64,000 bases of DNA from Trichosphaerium sp. ATCC 40318 (taxonomy: Eukaryota > Discosea > Flabellinia > Trichosidae): positions 186,001 through 250,000 of the forward strand of contig JALMLS010000440.1 in assembly GCA_038496445.1 (NCBI GenBank), written 5' to 3'. Positions 11,674-22,752 of the stretch are shown here, piece by piece. The notes beneath the pieces are model-generated. The model made no database searches and was not told the origin of the DNA. It saw only the letters and a list, made by a program, of their open reading frames with translations. The position numbers were made by a program, and so were the translations under genes. Position 1 is the stretch's first letter. Each line of letters opens with the position of its first letter.

Positions 11674-12945
11674 TTATACACCAGATAGTTCTCTATCCGG
11701 AGGATGGTACTCTGTAGTAGAACCGTATTCACCTTCCCTTCTGGTGGCTGTATTAAAGATAAACATGACTCCATCTTTGACATAGCCAGGTACATTCATC
11801 CAAAAGTAATAGTTTGGAAGCAAATGATGCTTGTCACTCCATGGTTGTTGCCTGTAACAGAATTTAATTAATCAATAATTTCATACCATGACAAGGTACC
11901 TTTTAAATCGGTTCCACATGACACCAGAAACAACGTATAAGACAATAGCCACGATGAACAAAATGAGAAGGATCGTTCCAACACTAACACCACCTTTCCC
12001 ATTGCTGACTTCTTTTACCACTGGACAAGCTTCCTTTGACCTTAGTGTTATCTAGTAAAGAAAGTCAAAGACTAACAAACGAAGGTTTGTTGTTTGCATA
12101 CTTTAGGATGATATGAGTCTACGTTATCAACAAGAGTGTTCTCAAACCCTATTTAAGTTATTTTTATACATGTCACGTGTTTAACCGAAAGTCTGTATTC
12201 ATACCGTTGAAATTTGGGTCACAAATCAGCATAACTGTAGATTTTGCATTTAGATCACCCGCTATTATGTAAAATTCAGAAACCTTGGAAGAAGAAGAAA
12301 AAAAGAGATGTACACGTGAACTGAAACTCTACTCCTTCATCTCCATAGCTATTTTTATAATGACGAATACTTGTCGTTTCTGACGTATACTTTCCTTCGC
12401 AGTACGAACTACTGTACCTACTTGAACACACCGCACATTGATTATTGCCTTTACAAAAGAGTCAAATTAACAAACAAAAAACTGCTGACGTTTTTATCAC
12501 AAACGCACCTACGTTACCGCAACTTTGGCCGTGGCCACAGACAGACCACTTAAAATACCATTCAGTTCCAGAACTACCTTTATTTTCTTGAATACCCAAG
12601 GCCTAATCACGTGATTAATAAAAAAAATAAAGAAAGTAGATCAGAATGATGCTTTTGGAATTTTTCGCTTTCCCACAGTACACGCTAGGGCACCTAGCTC
12701 TCTGTCTAGCATAACTGCTATTTCGCTTATTTGTAAGAAATAAAATCCCTATTTTGGTATAAAAAGATTAAAGTAACTAACGTACAGTCAGAGCAGAAAG
12801 ATCATACTTCTTGCCACCAACTATTTCCATTTAAATCATTCTTTTAAAATAAAAACTAACACTTACCCTCAAGTCGGGAACAGTCAGGTGGGAAAGCAGA
12901 AGTGATGACAAAGAGAGTAGTGATAAGGAGAGCAAGTGTTACCAT
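11674..12945 (-). CDS. M6PR/Atg27-type MRH-domain sorting receptor
   Basis: The ATG at 12945 starts a signal peptide (MVTLALLITTLFVITSAF) followed at once by PPDCSRLE. After an intron the frame reads VGGKKYDLSALT, the start of the MRH/Atg27 fold. Later exons carry the expected cysteines (CGHGQSCGN, NQCAVC, SSYCEGKYTS, MLICDPNF, KEACPVV). A glycine-rich hinge leads into one membrane helix (VSVGTILLILFIVAIVLYVV). The cytosolic tail contains LPNYYFWMNVPGYVKDGVMF, the conserved juxtamembrane pattern of cation-dependent M6PR and Atg27 relatives, and ends at the TAA at 11674. The family ferries cargo between Golgi and endosomes or supports autophagosome formation. Several internal exon borders were not fixed. 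M6PR versus Atg27 cannot be decided from this reading. Confidence 0.75.
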
Positions 12946-13137
12946 TGAGTCTTTATCGAAAAACATGCACTTAAACTTGGTGCACTTAACATCTTTCTGT
13001 TTTGTTTATGTTGTTACGGTGTAATTTTTTCCTTGAACTTAGCGTCAAAAGTCACGTGCCGTAAAAATTTAGGAAGCATCATTTCTCCGAAAACGTTGAG
13101 TGGCTAGCATCCTGCTCATGACTGTACAAATGTGGAA

Positions 13138-13400
13138 TTGATGACTACCGCTTCACCAACTACGCCTTTGCCATCTCTTAAACCTTCCATTTGAGTTACA
13201 GCTCGATATTATTGATTTGGATACAGAAATTTATCTAATATGGCCTGTTTTATCAAAATACACAGCAACAACCACAAGATTTGATGATGAGTTAAAGAAA
13301 CATGGGAAATGGAAAAAAATCAAAAAAAAATACAGAAGCAATCAAAATCCTCAAAATCGTTTTTACGATCATTCACAAAGGTCAACTTTATTTTAAGTTC
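13138..13400 (+). pseudogene. Fragment of F-box-like/YwqK-repeat gene
   Basis: The stretch from 13141 nearly repeats, in the opposite orientation, the 5' end of the gene at 22753-23899. Both share ATGACTRCKGCTTC-like starts and long identical runs that encode ELQLDIIDLDTEIYLIW and FDDELKKHGKW. Relative to that gene two bases are missing after the codons for PTP, so the frame from the start codon ends in a stop after about 16 codons. No repeat units follow. It is a 5' fragment from recent duplication, between the M6PR-type and F-box/LRR genes. Confidence 0.7.
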
Positions 13401-13411
13401 AAGTTTTTGTT

Positions 13412-14559
13412 TCAATCCGCCCAAACTTCAATAATACATTGACTAAGATATTCAGCAATACCCTGCTTTGTAACTGAAGTTCCATGAATATCAATGAACT
13501 TAACACCAGAAAGAGCTTTGATTCCTTCATCTGTAATGCTCTTACATCCCAATAGAGAAATGTCATAGACACCAGTAAGCGCTTTGATGCCTTCATCTGT
13601 CACTGAAGTATAGCGTAGATTTATGGTATGAACACCAGCAAGAGCTACTATACCTTCATCTGTAACTGAAGTGTTGTTCAAGGTAATAGTGTGTACACCT
13701 TCCAACGCTTTGATACCTTCATCTGTAATACCTTTACACTCCGTAAGATTAATCTCATGAACACCAGCAAGAGCTTTCAACCCTTCATCTGTAATGCTCT
13801 CACAATTGCTAAGATCAATGGTATGTACACCAGAGAGACACTTCAAGCCTTCATCTGTTATTGAAGTTCCTTCAAGGTCAATAGTGTGTACACCAGAAAG
13901 AGGCTTCAAGCCTTCATCTGTTACTGAAGTTTGGGAAAGATGAATTTCATGAACACCTTTCAGTGCTTTGATACCTTCATCTGTAATACCTTCACATTCA
14001 TTAAGACAAATGGTGTGTACACCTGCAAGCGATCTAACTCCTTCATCTGTAATACGGCTACGCCAACGTAAGTTGATTGTATGAACACCAGCTAGAGCAT
14101 GTAACCCTTCATCTGTTATCCTTGCGCACTGAGAAAGGTCTACTTCATGACAACTAGAGAGCGATTTCAATCCTTCGACTGATGCGTTGATGCAGCTCAG
14201 TGCAATGGAGCGAACGCCTGAAAACTCTTTAATGAACGCTTCAGATAGAGATTTGCTCGATATCTTGACTTTTGTGTGTTGTAGAGTACTGCGATGTTTT
14301 AAAACTGCTCTTGCTTGCTCGATACTCGATATCGTGACTTCGTGGTATCCTATAACATCATGAATGATAGAAGCAAGGCAATGACATGTCTGACAAGCCG
14401 CGAATCGCGCTGTTGTCGTTCTTCGTAAAATATCCGCTAAAGTCTCTCTAGGAAGGTCTAAAATGCTTTGTGGAGCTCTATTATAGGTGTTACATTAAAT
14501 ATTGTGTAGAAATATCGCAAGTACGTTTGCTTTAAGCTAGTTAGCCTGTTTTTTGACAT
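13412..14559 (-). CDS. F-box and leucine-rich repeat protein (ITDEG type)
   Basis: Exon 1 is 14559-14525 (MSKNRLTSLKQT); a 47-nt intron leads to one long exon from 14477 to the stop at 13412, about 367 residues. The N-terminus has an F-box-like helix set (ILDLPRETLADILRR, then ARFAACQTCHCLASI). The rest is a solenoid with ten TDEG units of about 22 residues, consensus GVHTIDLSxTSITDEGIKAL, some in a cysteine-containing form (SNCESITDEG). F-box/LRR proteins act as substrate receptors of SCF ubiquitin ligases: the F-box binds Skp1 and the LRR binds the target. The repeat units are unusually uniform, which suggests recent expansion or conversion. Similar VHTLDL-type repeats are common in amoeba giant viruses. 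A broken copy lies at 11170-11584. Confidence 0.8.
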
Positions 14560-15161
14560 ATATGGTTAAGGTGTTGTTATACGTTGCTGTTTACGCTGGT
14601 TCCGGTGGAAAATAATGGACTCAATCAACCGAAATAGAAGCGCTTTTTTTCGGCATTTTTTGTGGAATTTTTGAGGCTATGCAATCACTTTTATCGCTTT
14701 AAATTCGGTTTATCTTAGTAGGCTACACGAAGAACTTTTTGACATGTGACAAACTCTGAGCAAACCGTTATGTGAACACTTTACATTGGCAACGTAAAGT
14801 GTTTTCATAACAATATTCGTGTCACCCTGTGGCAGTTCTCTCTTTGAATTGATAAAAAAAAATTTCGTGACGCTGTACTGGAACTTGTTGCGGTCTTGTC
14901 AAATTATCAGAAAATCCTAATTCGATATCATCAAACAAGGTCTATTATTAGCGACAAATAGAAATCATTTACAACAGGGTTTTTTGGCTTAGAAGAAGAC
15001 TTTCAACCTTCCCTCAGATACAAGTTAGCTACCACACAAGTCAAGTGGTGAAGAAGTTGAGAAAAAAAAGAAAACTATCCAAGAGTTTGATTTCAAAATA
15101 CAACTTTCTTTTCTCTTTTATTTCTTCCTTTTTTTTATCATTTGCACACGTGTCCCCTTTA
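14560..15161. other. Intergenic with one hairpin
   Basis: Gene-free spacer upstream of the F-box/LRR gene and downstream of the FYRN/FYRC gene. Apart from the hairpin at 14767-14811 nothing stands out. It must hold the 3' signals of one gene and the promoter of the other. Confidence 0.5.
14767..14811. other. Inverted repeat able to form an 18-bp hairpin
   Basis: The arms are GTTATGTGAACACTTTAC (14767-14784) and GTAAAGTGTTTTCATAAC (14794-14811); 16 of 18 positions pair and the loop is 9 nt. It lies about 200 bases upstream of the F-box/LRR start. It could be a regulatory site or a small-element relic; its function is unknown. Confidence 0.5.
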
Positions 15162-17904
15162 TTAGAACTGCCCAAATAATGGTTCCAAAGGCATAGTATA
15201 AGAAGCATCATCACTTCTACCCAGAGACTTCCAAGACGATAAAGAAGTGTGATGTTGATGGAAATTAGGTGAAAAAAAAGTATCAGACGGCTGCACTTGT
15301 ATTTTTGAAAAAAATTGTGCATCTGCTGCCTGGAAAGGTGTCAGAGGAGGTTGTCCTCTAGGAGATAAAGTCTTAATTGTTTGGTCCACTTGGACTTGCT
15401 GTTGAGGCCGATTTTCGTTATTTTCTCCATTCACCGCCAATGAACGCTTAAAAGGGTTCGTATGTAGCGTAATGACTTTTGTTTTTGTATTATCGGGTAC
15501 CAATTGGAAGGTAGTGCCAGATTGATTCTTGATTTGTGTTGACTTTTGTACAGGGTTGAATTTTCTCGCATTTGCTTTCGTATTTGTTGTAGGGTTTAGG
15601 GAAGTAGTAGGCCATTGACTTATTTCGTTTTTAGGCTTAACAAGCCTCTTTCCACTCTTACGTTGTTTAGACGTACAAGTATTGGCTGTTTCTGCCAATC
15701 TAGCTGTAAGATTTACTGATCCGTTCACTTTCTCATCTACGCTTCTCTCATTCTTTATAACAATACATAAAGAGTTATTCGTATCCTTCTTAGCTTGACG
15801 TAATTGCTGGGCGGTTAAAGGCTTTGTTAATAGGATTTTTCGCTTTACGTTCGGCGACTTTTCATTCTGATGAGTTTTGGGATGTTTTCCTGAAGAAAAG
15901 TGTCGTCGCGTAGATGCTCTTGTTGTTTTTTGTGGTTTAGGTGACATTATCTCCATTTCATCTTCAGAATGTTCTTCATCATCAGTTTCAGACATAGGAC
16001 AATCTTGAGACATAGACGTAGATGTTTGTAGATTAGCAGCACAGCTTAATTTATCTTCTCTACTTGGTGATCCTAAACGCAAAGAAAAACATAAGCACAA
16101 ACAGCCAAACAATATAAAATAGCCGCTAGCGTGTAACCAGAGCAACAAAACCACATATTTTGCTCGCACAAAAAGAAAAAAAAAAAATTCCTTCTAGATC
16201 ACCGCTACACATACCTTCATATTGAACCCACGTATATGTTGTACAATGCTCAGCACCAGGTAACTCCTATAACAACATATAAGTAACCAAATCATCAAAA
16301 GAGAAAACTAACGTTCAGTCAAAAAAAAGCCCAAAAGGAATTGAAAACATAGCGTCTTGAGCGCCACAGAGGCAAAAAAACAAAACGAGTCAGACAATAA
16401 CAACGTACTTGAAATAACATTCGAACTCGTGAATCACTAAATCCAAACATCTTAAAACCACGTCAATATACACCCCAATACATTCAAAGCAAAAAAACAA
16501 TAAAGGATTCGATAAAAAGTAATTACCCCTGGACCAGAAACTGATATTGTATCTTTTTTCTTAATCTTCTTTAAAATCTCCATCCAAGCCCTTGACGCCG
16601 TCCCATATACTTTATTACCAAGTTCAGGACAATCTTCGGGATACACCTAAACCGCTCTTAGCCAAAACACAACACCTCATCATACTATAACGAAACTACA
16701 ATAATATTTTGGCGCGATAGACGTAATACGGATAAAAACCCTTCCTTATCACAATAACGCAATCAAAGGATCACCACAGCCTTTACAGCATCCGAAATAT
16801 ACGAATAGAAGTACTTTTACGGTAATTTGGATGAAAAAGAGAAAAAACTTACCTTAAAACCTGGTGCTGTGTTTAAATCTACAATTTCAGATACGTATGT
16901 AACGTATTCTTTAGAATCCTTTATACTAGGCATTTTTCGTGTACTACAGGAGGTTTTACTAAAAATAAACAGAAAAAAAAAAGCCTGACGTCTACTTGTG
17001 TTTTTCTTTATACAATAAACGACGTCAAACGTATTTTTAAACGTTCAATCAAGCTTGAGAAGTAAAAACGAGCGTATTTTCGTGAAGAAAAAGACAAAAC
17101 AAGAATTCCTGCTAGTTTACATACCTTTTGAACCCTACAGGCCATATATAGTTCTTAGTGTGAAATTTGGGCCGCTCGCATACTACAGTCCCCAAACAGT
17201 GTATTGTTGCACCTTTTGCTTTGAAAGGGAGTATTGCTCTACCGTCAGCATCTCTAGTTACTTTCCTTGAAGAAAGACGTTAATTACCGACGTTGTACCA
17301 TGACCTTTTTTTTTTTTCGTTCAAAATATATTTGGTGTATTCAAAAGTATCTAGTTATATACCAATGTAATAATATATTCTATTGGTTATATATCTGATA
17401 GTGTAAGAAAAAATAATTCTTGAACTTGCTGCTTGACGTGAAAACCGTTTTTCGTTAAATTCAGCCTTTAAATACTTTTTTTTTTAATGAATTGGGGGTT
17501 AAAGGATTTTAATCAATTAGGCAGCGGGGTTTTGTTTGTAGCGTGTAATTAAGTGTGAATAAATGAAGGCGAATAGGTTTTAAAGTTCGTGAATAGACCC
17601 CACATCATCTATGATAACTGCGGGATGTATTACCAACGTTAAGGAAATTGAGCCAGCACAATTATGGTTTCAACGTTTGTAGTTTAGCGTTTGCTCCAAT
17701 AATTGACAGCGAACCACTACATGATACGCCCGTTGTTTTCGTTACTTTGAAAATCAAAAAGAGACCCGTTGTTACTTACTTCAATCTCTTTGACTTCGTC
17801 TTTGTCCTACGTTGTTTTTTTGAAGGTGGAGGAGAAGAACCCGAGTCCGTAAGATTAGTTGTTTGCCTTGTCCTTTTTCTAGATATTCTGTTTCGTGTGG
17901 ACAT
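15162..17904 (-). CDS. FYRN/FYRC-domain nuclear protein
   Basis: The start at 17904 gives a basic, nuclear-type N-terminus (MSTRNRISRKRTR, PPPSKKQRRTKTK). A phase-matched intron of about 500 nt leads to the FYRN segment (about 17280-17130): ADGRAILPFK, LGTVVCERPKFH and WPVGFK. The next exon completes SKTSCSTRKM, then FYRC: APGFKVYPEDCPELGNKVYG, AWMEILKKI, VSGPGMFGFSDSRVRMLFQE and LPGAEHCTTY. The C-terminal half (about 16050-15162) is basic, disordered and Ser/Thr/Gln-rich. FYRN and FYRC together form one fold found in trithorax-type methyltransferases, JmjC demethylases and TBRG1-like proteins. No catalytic domain is seen here, so it is closest to a stand-alone chromatin adaptor. It is followed upstream on the same strand by a BET gene. 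Confidence 0.8.
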
Positions 17905-18174
17905 AAATTAAATTAAATAAAGCAGAGACGTCCTGCAGAGTGAAAAAGGCTAAAAACTGAAATTACCTTAAACGTTATCAACTTAATCTCCAAGCCGCTC
18001 GGACATTTTCCTTTCACAACCCCATGTCAACTTTATACATATCTTTATGTATGCGTAGATAGTAATCGATTGGGCGTTTAAAAAAGAATACGTGAATCAA
18101 AAGCAAACCCAAAAATTAAAAGAAAAAACGCGTGCAGGTGACAATAATACATTTTTAGAGACTGCTCTTTACAT

Positions 18175-19639
18175 TTATACAGGGTTTGGTTTGTGTTTTT
18201 TCCGCCAGCGCGTGGGATTATTGAGAAAGGATTCAAGTCTTGCTAATTTCTCGTTTGAGTAGCTATTTAGGTCTATTTCTACTTCACCACTCTATTAAAA
18301 TAGTCAGGAATACAACTAATAAAAACAGAAGTTCACTTTTTTGTTGTTCTCAAAACTCGATAAAATTCACATTCAAAGGGAGTTAACACAATAAAAATCC
18401 TAAAATCGTACCGCGCTTGGTTTTACAGCTAAAATCGATAATATTTCATTAATGTCTGCTGGGTTTTGCAAGTTGTTCAGTTTTGCGCCGAGTTTATCTT
18501 TCTCTGTCTTTGTATATACTTTAGTACCATTGGACGCCATGCTAAATAGGATAAGATAAGGACAAAACGCGAAAATCAGTCGATTTAAAAATAAAATATG
18601 TACCTTTCATCATAGCTTCGTTTCTGGCCTGTTTTTTGTCTAAAACCAACATTGTTAGCGATAACTCGATAACTACAATGTAACGAGCGTTTTTAAAGTA
18701 TAAACAAACGTACGATCGTGCTGGTGCTGGTGTTGAGTTTGGTGGTGGTATAAGCTTTCCTAAAGGCTTTCCAGGCCTAAGTTTACCTGTGTACGTAGTT
18801 TCATACAGTACTTCTAAAGAAACAAGACATCAATCTTGGTGACAATTTGCGCGGCAAAAAAACCCAAAAAATTTTTCCATTTTTCGCGTGCACTGCTACT
18901 CGCTCAGAATTCTGTCAAAATGATGTGTGTACTATACAACAAGCGTAGAAGTGTAATTATAAACGAGTAGACGTACGGTTTGTAACTGCTGGATCGAAGT
19001 CTGCAGGAAGTCCAAGCTTCCGCTTTAACGCTGTATACTTACTCTCCCAGAATTTATAAAGGCCTTCTGCGGTGTTCCAGACAGGCGAACGTGGCATGTT
19101 GTACAACATTGCATTTGCCCAAGTAAAGCGTATATCATTTGCAAACCCTTTAATGGTTTTGTATTTGCCAGTAATCAAGTTTTCCTGTTAACAAGTAAGA
19201 GCTGGAACTGTTTCTTCGGAGAATTCTTTTTTTCCCTCCCTCTAGTCGTACCTTGACAGTACCAAGATCCATAGGGTTTTTGACAACAGTTGGGTAATCA
19301 AAAAGATTGTGTTTCTTCCAATCAACAGGTTCCTGAAATATTTCAGCTCCAGGCTGATTCCATATTACGTTAAGGACTGCTTTACACCTTTCAACAATAG
19401 CTGGTGTCTATGCAAGCACATTAGACGAAAAAACCACAAGCGAAGAGAAGCGTTAACAACGAAGGCAACCACACAACGCAGTTATTCGCAAGAAATTTTC
19501 CACAAGAAAAAAATTGACGAACCATTTTACTTTTTGCTGCTGGTGATAATGACTTTGCTTTCTTTGGTGGTTTAGGCTTAGGTTTAGGCTTTGGTTTTGG
19601 TTTAGGCTTATGAGCGGCTTTGGTAGGTGTCACAGACAT
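18175..19639 (-). CDS. BET-family protein: one bromodomain plus NET domain
   Basis: The start at 19639 is followed by a Lys-Pro repeat tail (KPKPKPKPKPKP) and KKAKSLSPAAKSK. Exons at about 19390-19250 and 19190-18970 encode a full bromodomain. Visible parts are NVIWNQPGAEIFQEPVDW, YPTVVKNPMDLGTVKENL, FANDIRFTWANAMLYN with the acetyl-lysine-binding Asn, and LYKFWESKY. Later exons give a NET domain (YTKTEKDKLGAKLNNL, INEILSILA, then EVEIDLNSYSNEKLARLESF) and a basic end RWRKKHKPNPV before the TAA at 18175. BET proteins read acetylated histones and recruit transcription factors. A single bromodomain resembles plant GTE and protist forms rather than animal BRD2-4. Its first bases overlap the 3' end of the ankyrin-BTB gene. 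Confidence 0.85.
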
Positions 19640-22214
19640 TTTTTGTAGAGACGAAAGATGAGGAACTGTTAACTTCTACGCACTGGTTACAACAAAACGC
19701 TTTACTTTGAACAAAGTCCCTGTGTACCTTAACTACAGCATGTTTTATAAACTTGTAGATGTCTTGTCCAAGATCTACTTTTTTGGCCAAGTACGTCGTT
19801 ATTCCAAGGTATGCGCAGTATTGCGCAACTCTAAACAACGCGTAAACACTTACGTAGACTTAACATTATAAAAAACGTACTTGTCACATTTATATCTTTC
19901 TGCGAATTTTAGAACTCCTGTCATCGTCTTTGTGTTAACATTAGATAATAGTAGACCCTCAGCGTAGGTAGTCAATCTATAAAAATATTTCAGTACATAG
20001 GATTGTTTGTAATCACGTTTAGATTGCTTTGAAGCGTTAAATAATCGGAATAGAACCATAGTAGATTAACAAATAAACAATCAAACAAAGTCACTACTTA
20101 CGTGTGTATTTCCCATTTTTTTGCTGCTTCCCATATATCTAATATTGTTTTCACATCAACCTGTCCATCCGTATCAAAAAGGAAATCACCAGTATAAAGA
20201 AATTCAAGAACATTTATCAAAACAGCTGGTTTAACCATATTGAGTTGCTCACCGGCAAGTTCCTAGAGCGAATAACTGGTTAGAAGCAAACTAGTGTATT
20301 TTATCGGCGATACAAGTTGACATTTCGATAAAATGACGAAGATACAAAAAAAAACATTTGTCGTTTTGTTCTCATTTTACGTACATAGAGCGTCTTTGAT
20401 CGTTTGGCTATAATACATTTGTGTCCATAGAACGTTTGGCCATCGCAAAAAAATTTCAAATCGCTAAACTCCTGAGGTAGAGATTAGATTGATTAGTTAA
20501 AGAGAATGAATTCATTCAAAATGAGTAAATTTGTTTTTTGATTTCCGTTGAATAAAAGTGTCTAGAAGCGTTAATTATCATACTTTGTTGTTTACAAGGC
20601 TTCTAAGATCTGCTGCGAGGCTTGTAAGAGGTGATTTATAAGTTGGTTTTTGATCTAAGGGTCACTTTAGTCAAAAGTCTTTTGATTATTGTTGCGTGTA
20701 AATAATAGAATTGGTTCATCTTGACAATACCTTGAAGCTGTAGAAGTTGTACAGGAGTTTTTCCATTAATATCAAGTACAACAGTGGAAGCAGATTTTTT
20801 AACTAGAAAAGCAGCTAATTGATGATATCCCACCATAGTAGCAATATGTAGAGGTGTACGTTTATACTAAAAACATAAAAATTAATTGACCGAATAAAGG
20901 TAATAATAAACATACTAAAAGGACAGAAAATAACAAAAAAAAAACCAGTCAAATCAAGTGAAGACAGAAAATAAGAAAAAAACTTTTTCGTACAAAATGT
21001 CTTTACAATTTTTTTTTTTGGTCTTTTGACACTTCTTCACTAAAAAAAATGCGTACGTTATCAACAGGGTCACATTTAGCGCCATGATCAGTTAGTGCTT
21101 TTATAATGCTATAGTGGTTATAATATGCTGCGTAGTGCATTGGAGTCCACTTGAAACTATCGGTTGTATTAACCTAAAACAAAAACGAAGTTAGTAATTT
21201 GTTCCTAGCTTTCTTTGTTTCTTCTTACAAAACTAGCATCGTGTACTAATAATCCTTGAAGACACTTTGTTTGACCTTTTATAGCAGCAATATGAATAGC
21301 ATTTTGCTTCTTACTATTCACTTGAGCACCAATTTTGGCTCCTTTAGTCAATAGTAGAGATATACCTATCGAAAGAAGAAAAATTAGAAAAAAATCAAAA
21401 CGTCATAATCAAAGGACTTATTGATTGAAAAAACATGATAAAGTAATATACGTGTATCTCAAGCACGCAACAAAAAATTTGATGAGGGTGCACAAAGGGT
21501 AAAAAAACGAAAAAATCAAAAATTGAATTTTGTGGAGTTTTTTTCTGTAATTTCTACCAAGAGGTACATTTTTTAAAAGCAATTTAGTTCGTTTCATTCG
21601 CGTCGAATAGTCATTGTGCTATCGATACAACAGTCTTTTTTTATCATGTCAAAAAAAAAACCAACCAACGGTTGTGGAAGAGGACGTTTTGGCGTGTTTT
21701 TAGATACGTACTGCGTTGAGAACCACCAAGAACAGCAAAATGCAATGGGTACACGTTCTTATTTGGTAGAAGCGCGTTAGGTTGTCCTACGGGTACTTTA
21801 GTATAATCGAGTACATTCTCAAGGAAGAGTGAAGAGTTTTAAGTGCGTCTGTAATCAACTGCAAGCAATAGCACCTTTATAGAGCTAATAATGCTATTGG
21901 TTGCATAATGTCAAACATGCCGTTAGGCGCCCAAAAAAAATTGATGGCAGCTGTTTTTCCATACTGCTGCTTATGAATTTTGTAAATCCGGAGCAATAAG
22001 AGCGATTTTTAGGCATTTGAAAAGATCGTGAAAAAACAGATTAGGCTGTGCGCCATAATATCGATCAAAAGCAAGCAAACTATGCCGATTACTTAAAAAG
22101 TAAGCGCGTGAGTTATATTAAAACATAAAACATGGCCTCGTATGTTTAAAAAGCTAATCTGTCTTTACCGCGTTGACAAGCTTCAGAAATAGTATTGTAT
22201 GTGTCTCCCTCCAT
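19608..22214 (-). CDS. Ankyrin-repeat and BTB-domain protein
   Basis: The likely start is at 22214 (MEGDTYNTISEACQRG). A long first intron (about 780 nt) leads in matching phase to ankyrin units: ISLLLTKGAKIGAQVN, NAIHIAAIKGQTKCLQGLL, WTPMHYAAYYNHYSIIKAL and TPLHIATMVGYHQLAAFL. A BTB domain follows: FSDLKFFCDGQTFYGHKCII, then PAVLINVLEFLYTG at about 20230. Next are BACK-like helices (WEAAKKWEIHT, MTGVLKFAERYKCDK, VAQYCAYLGITTYL). The architecture resembles ABTB1 and related amoebal proteins; BTB proteins commonly link targets to Cullin-3 ligases. The last exon stays open to 19608, so the gene appears to overlap the BET start codon by about 30 bases. The exact 3' end and two internal joins are unsure. 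Confidence 0.75.
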
Positions 22215-22752
22215 TAATGCACTAGTGGAGCAATATTTCCTACCACTTGCTCCACAGTACGGACCAACGAAGATAAAAAGAAAACTCGGAATTTTTAACG
22301 ACAATGACAACTTGAGGTCAAGTTCGATTCCAAAGCCCATGTTTTGTCTATGATAACGCTGTAGGTATGTAGATGTGTAGAAGGTGCGTAAAGTCGATCC
22401 TGTTCACGTAAGGGTCAGAAAGCTTCATTGTTTTTTGGGCTCATGCTTTTAATTGCTTTTTTCTCTGTCGTTTCGTAAGTTGTGCTGCTTTAGAGGTTGT
22501 TGGTACTTGTTAATGTTATGAGTCGTACTGAAACTTCCAGATGAGTATAGTACAAATTCGCTGGAGTCTATTTTTGGAATTCTTAATTGATTTGTTGCTA
22601 AACAAAGACAATACTGCACAACGTGTATCTGTTTTGTATTGTTATAGCTCTTTTCCTTAACAATGTATGTGTGTTTAATTGGGTGTATGTTACAGCGAGT
22701 AACAAGGCTAAGTATATTTATTATTGTAAGATACATTCAGGATATAATAAGA
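22215..22752. other. Intergenic, no gene seen
   Basis: The spacer lies between the ankyrin-BTB start and the 3' end of the YwqK-repeat gene. A frame (22146-22340) that runs into the ankyrin-BTB first exon and a short frame at 22449-22736 have no recognisable protein features. Confidence 0.4.

Noticed and set aside
15162-16169. A 335-codon reading that begins with a hydrophobic signal-like stretch at 16169
   Set aside because: The start lies in an intron of the FYRN/FYRC gene; the in-phase exons upstream show that the coding part begins much earlier.
22146-22340. Frame starting MGFGIELDLKLSLSL as an alternative start of the ankyrin-BTB gene
   Set aside because: A later ATG at 22214 gives an ankyrin-type start and the correct splice phase; the upstream part looks non-coding.
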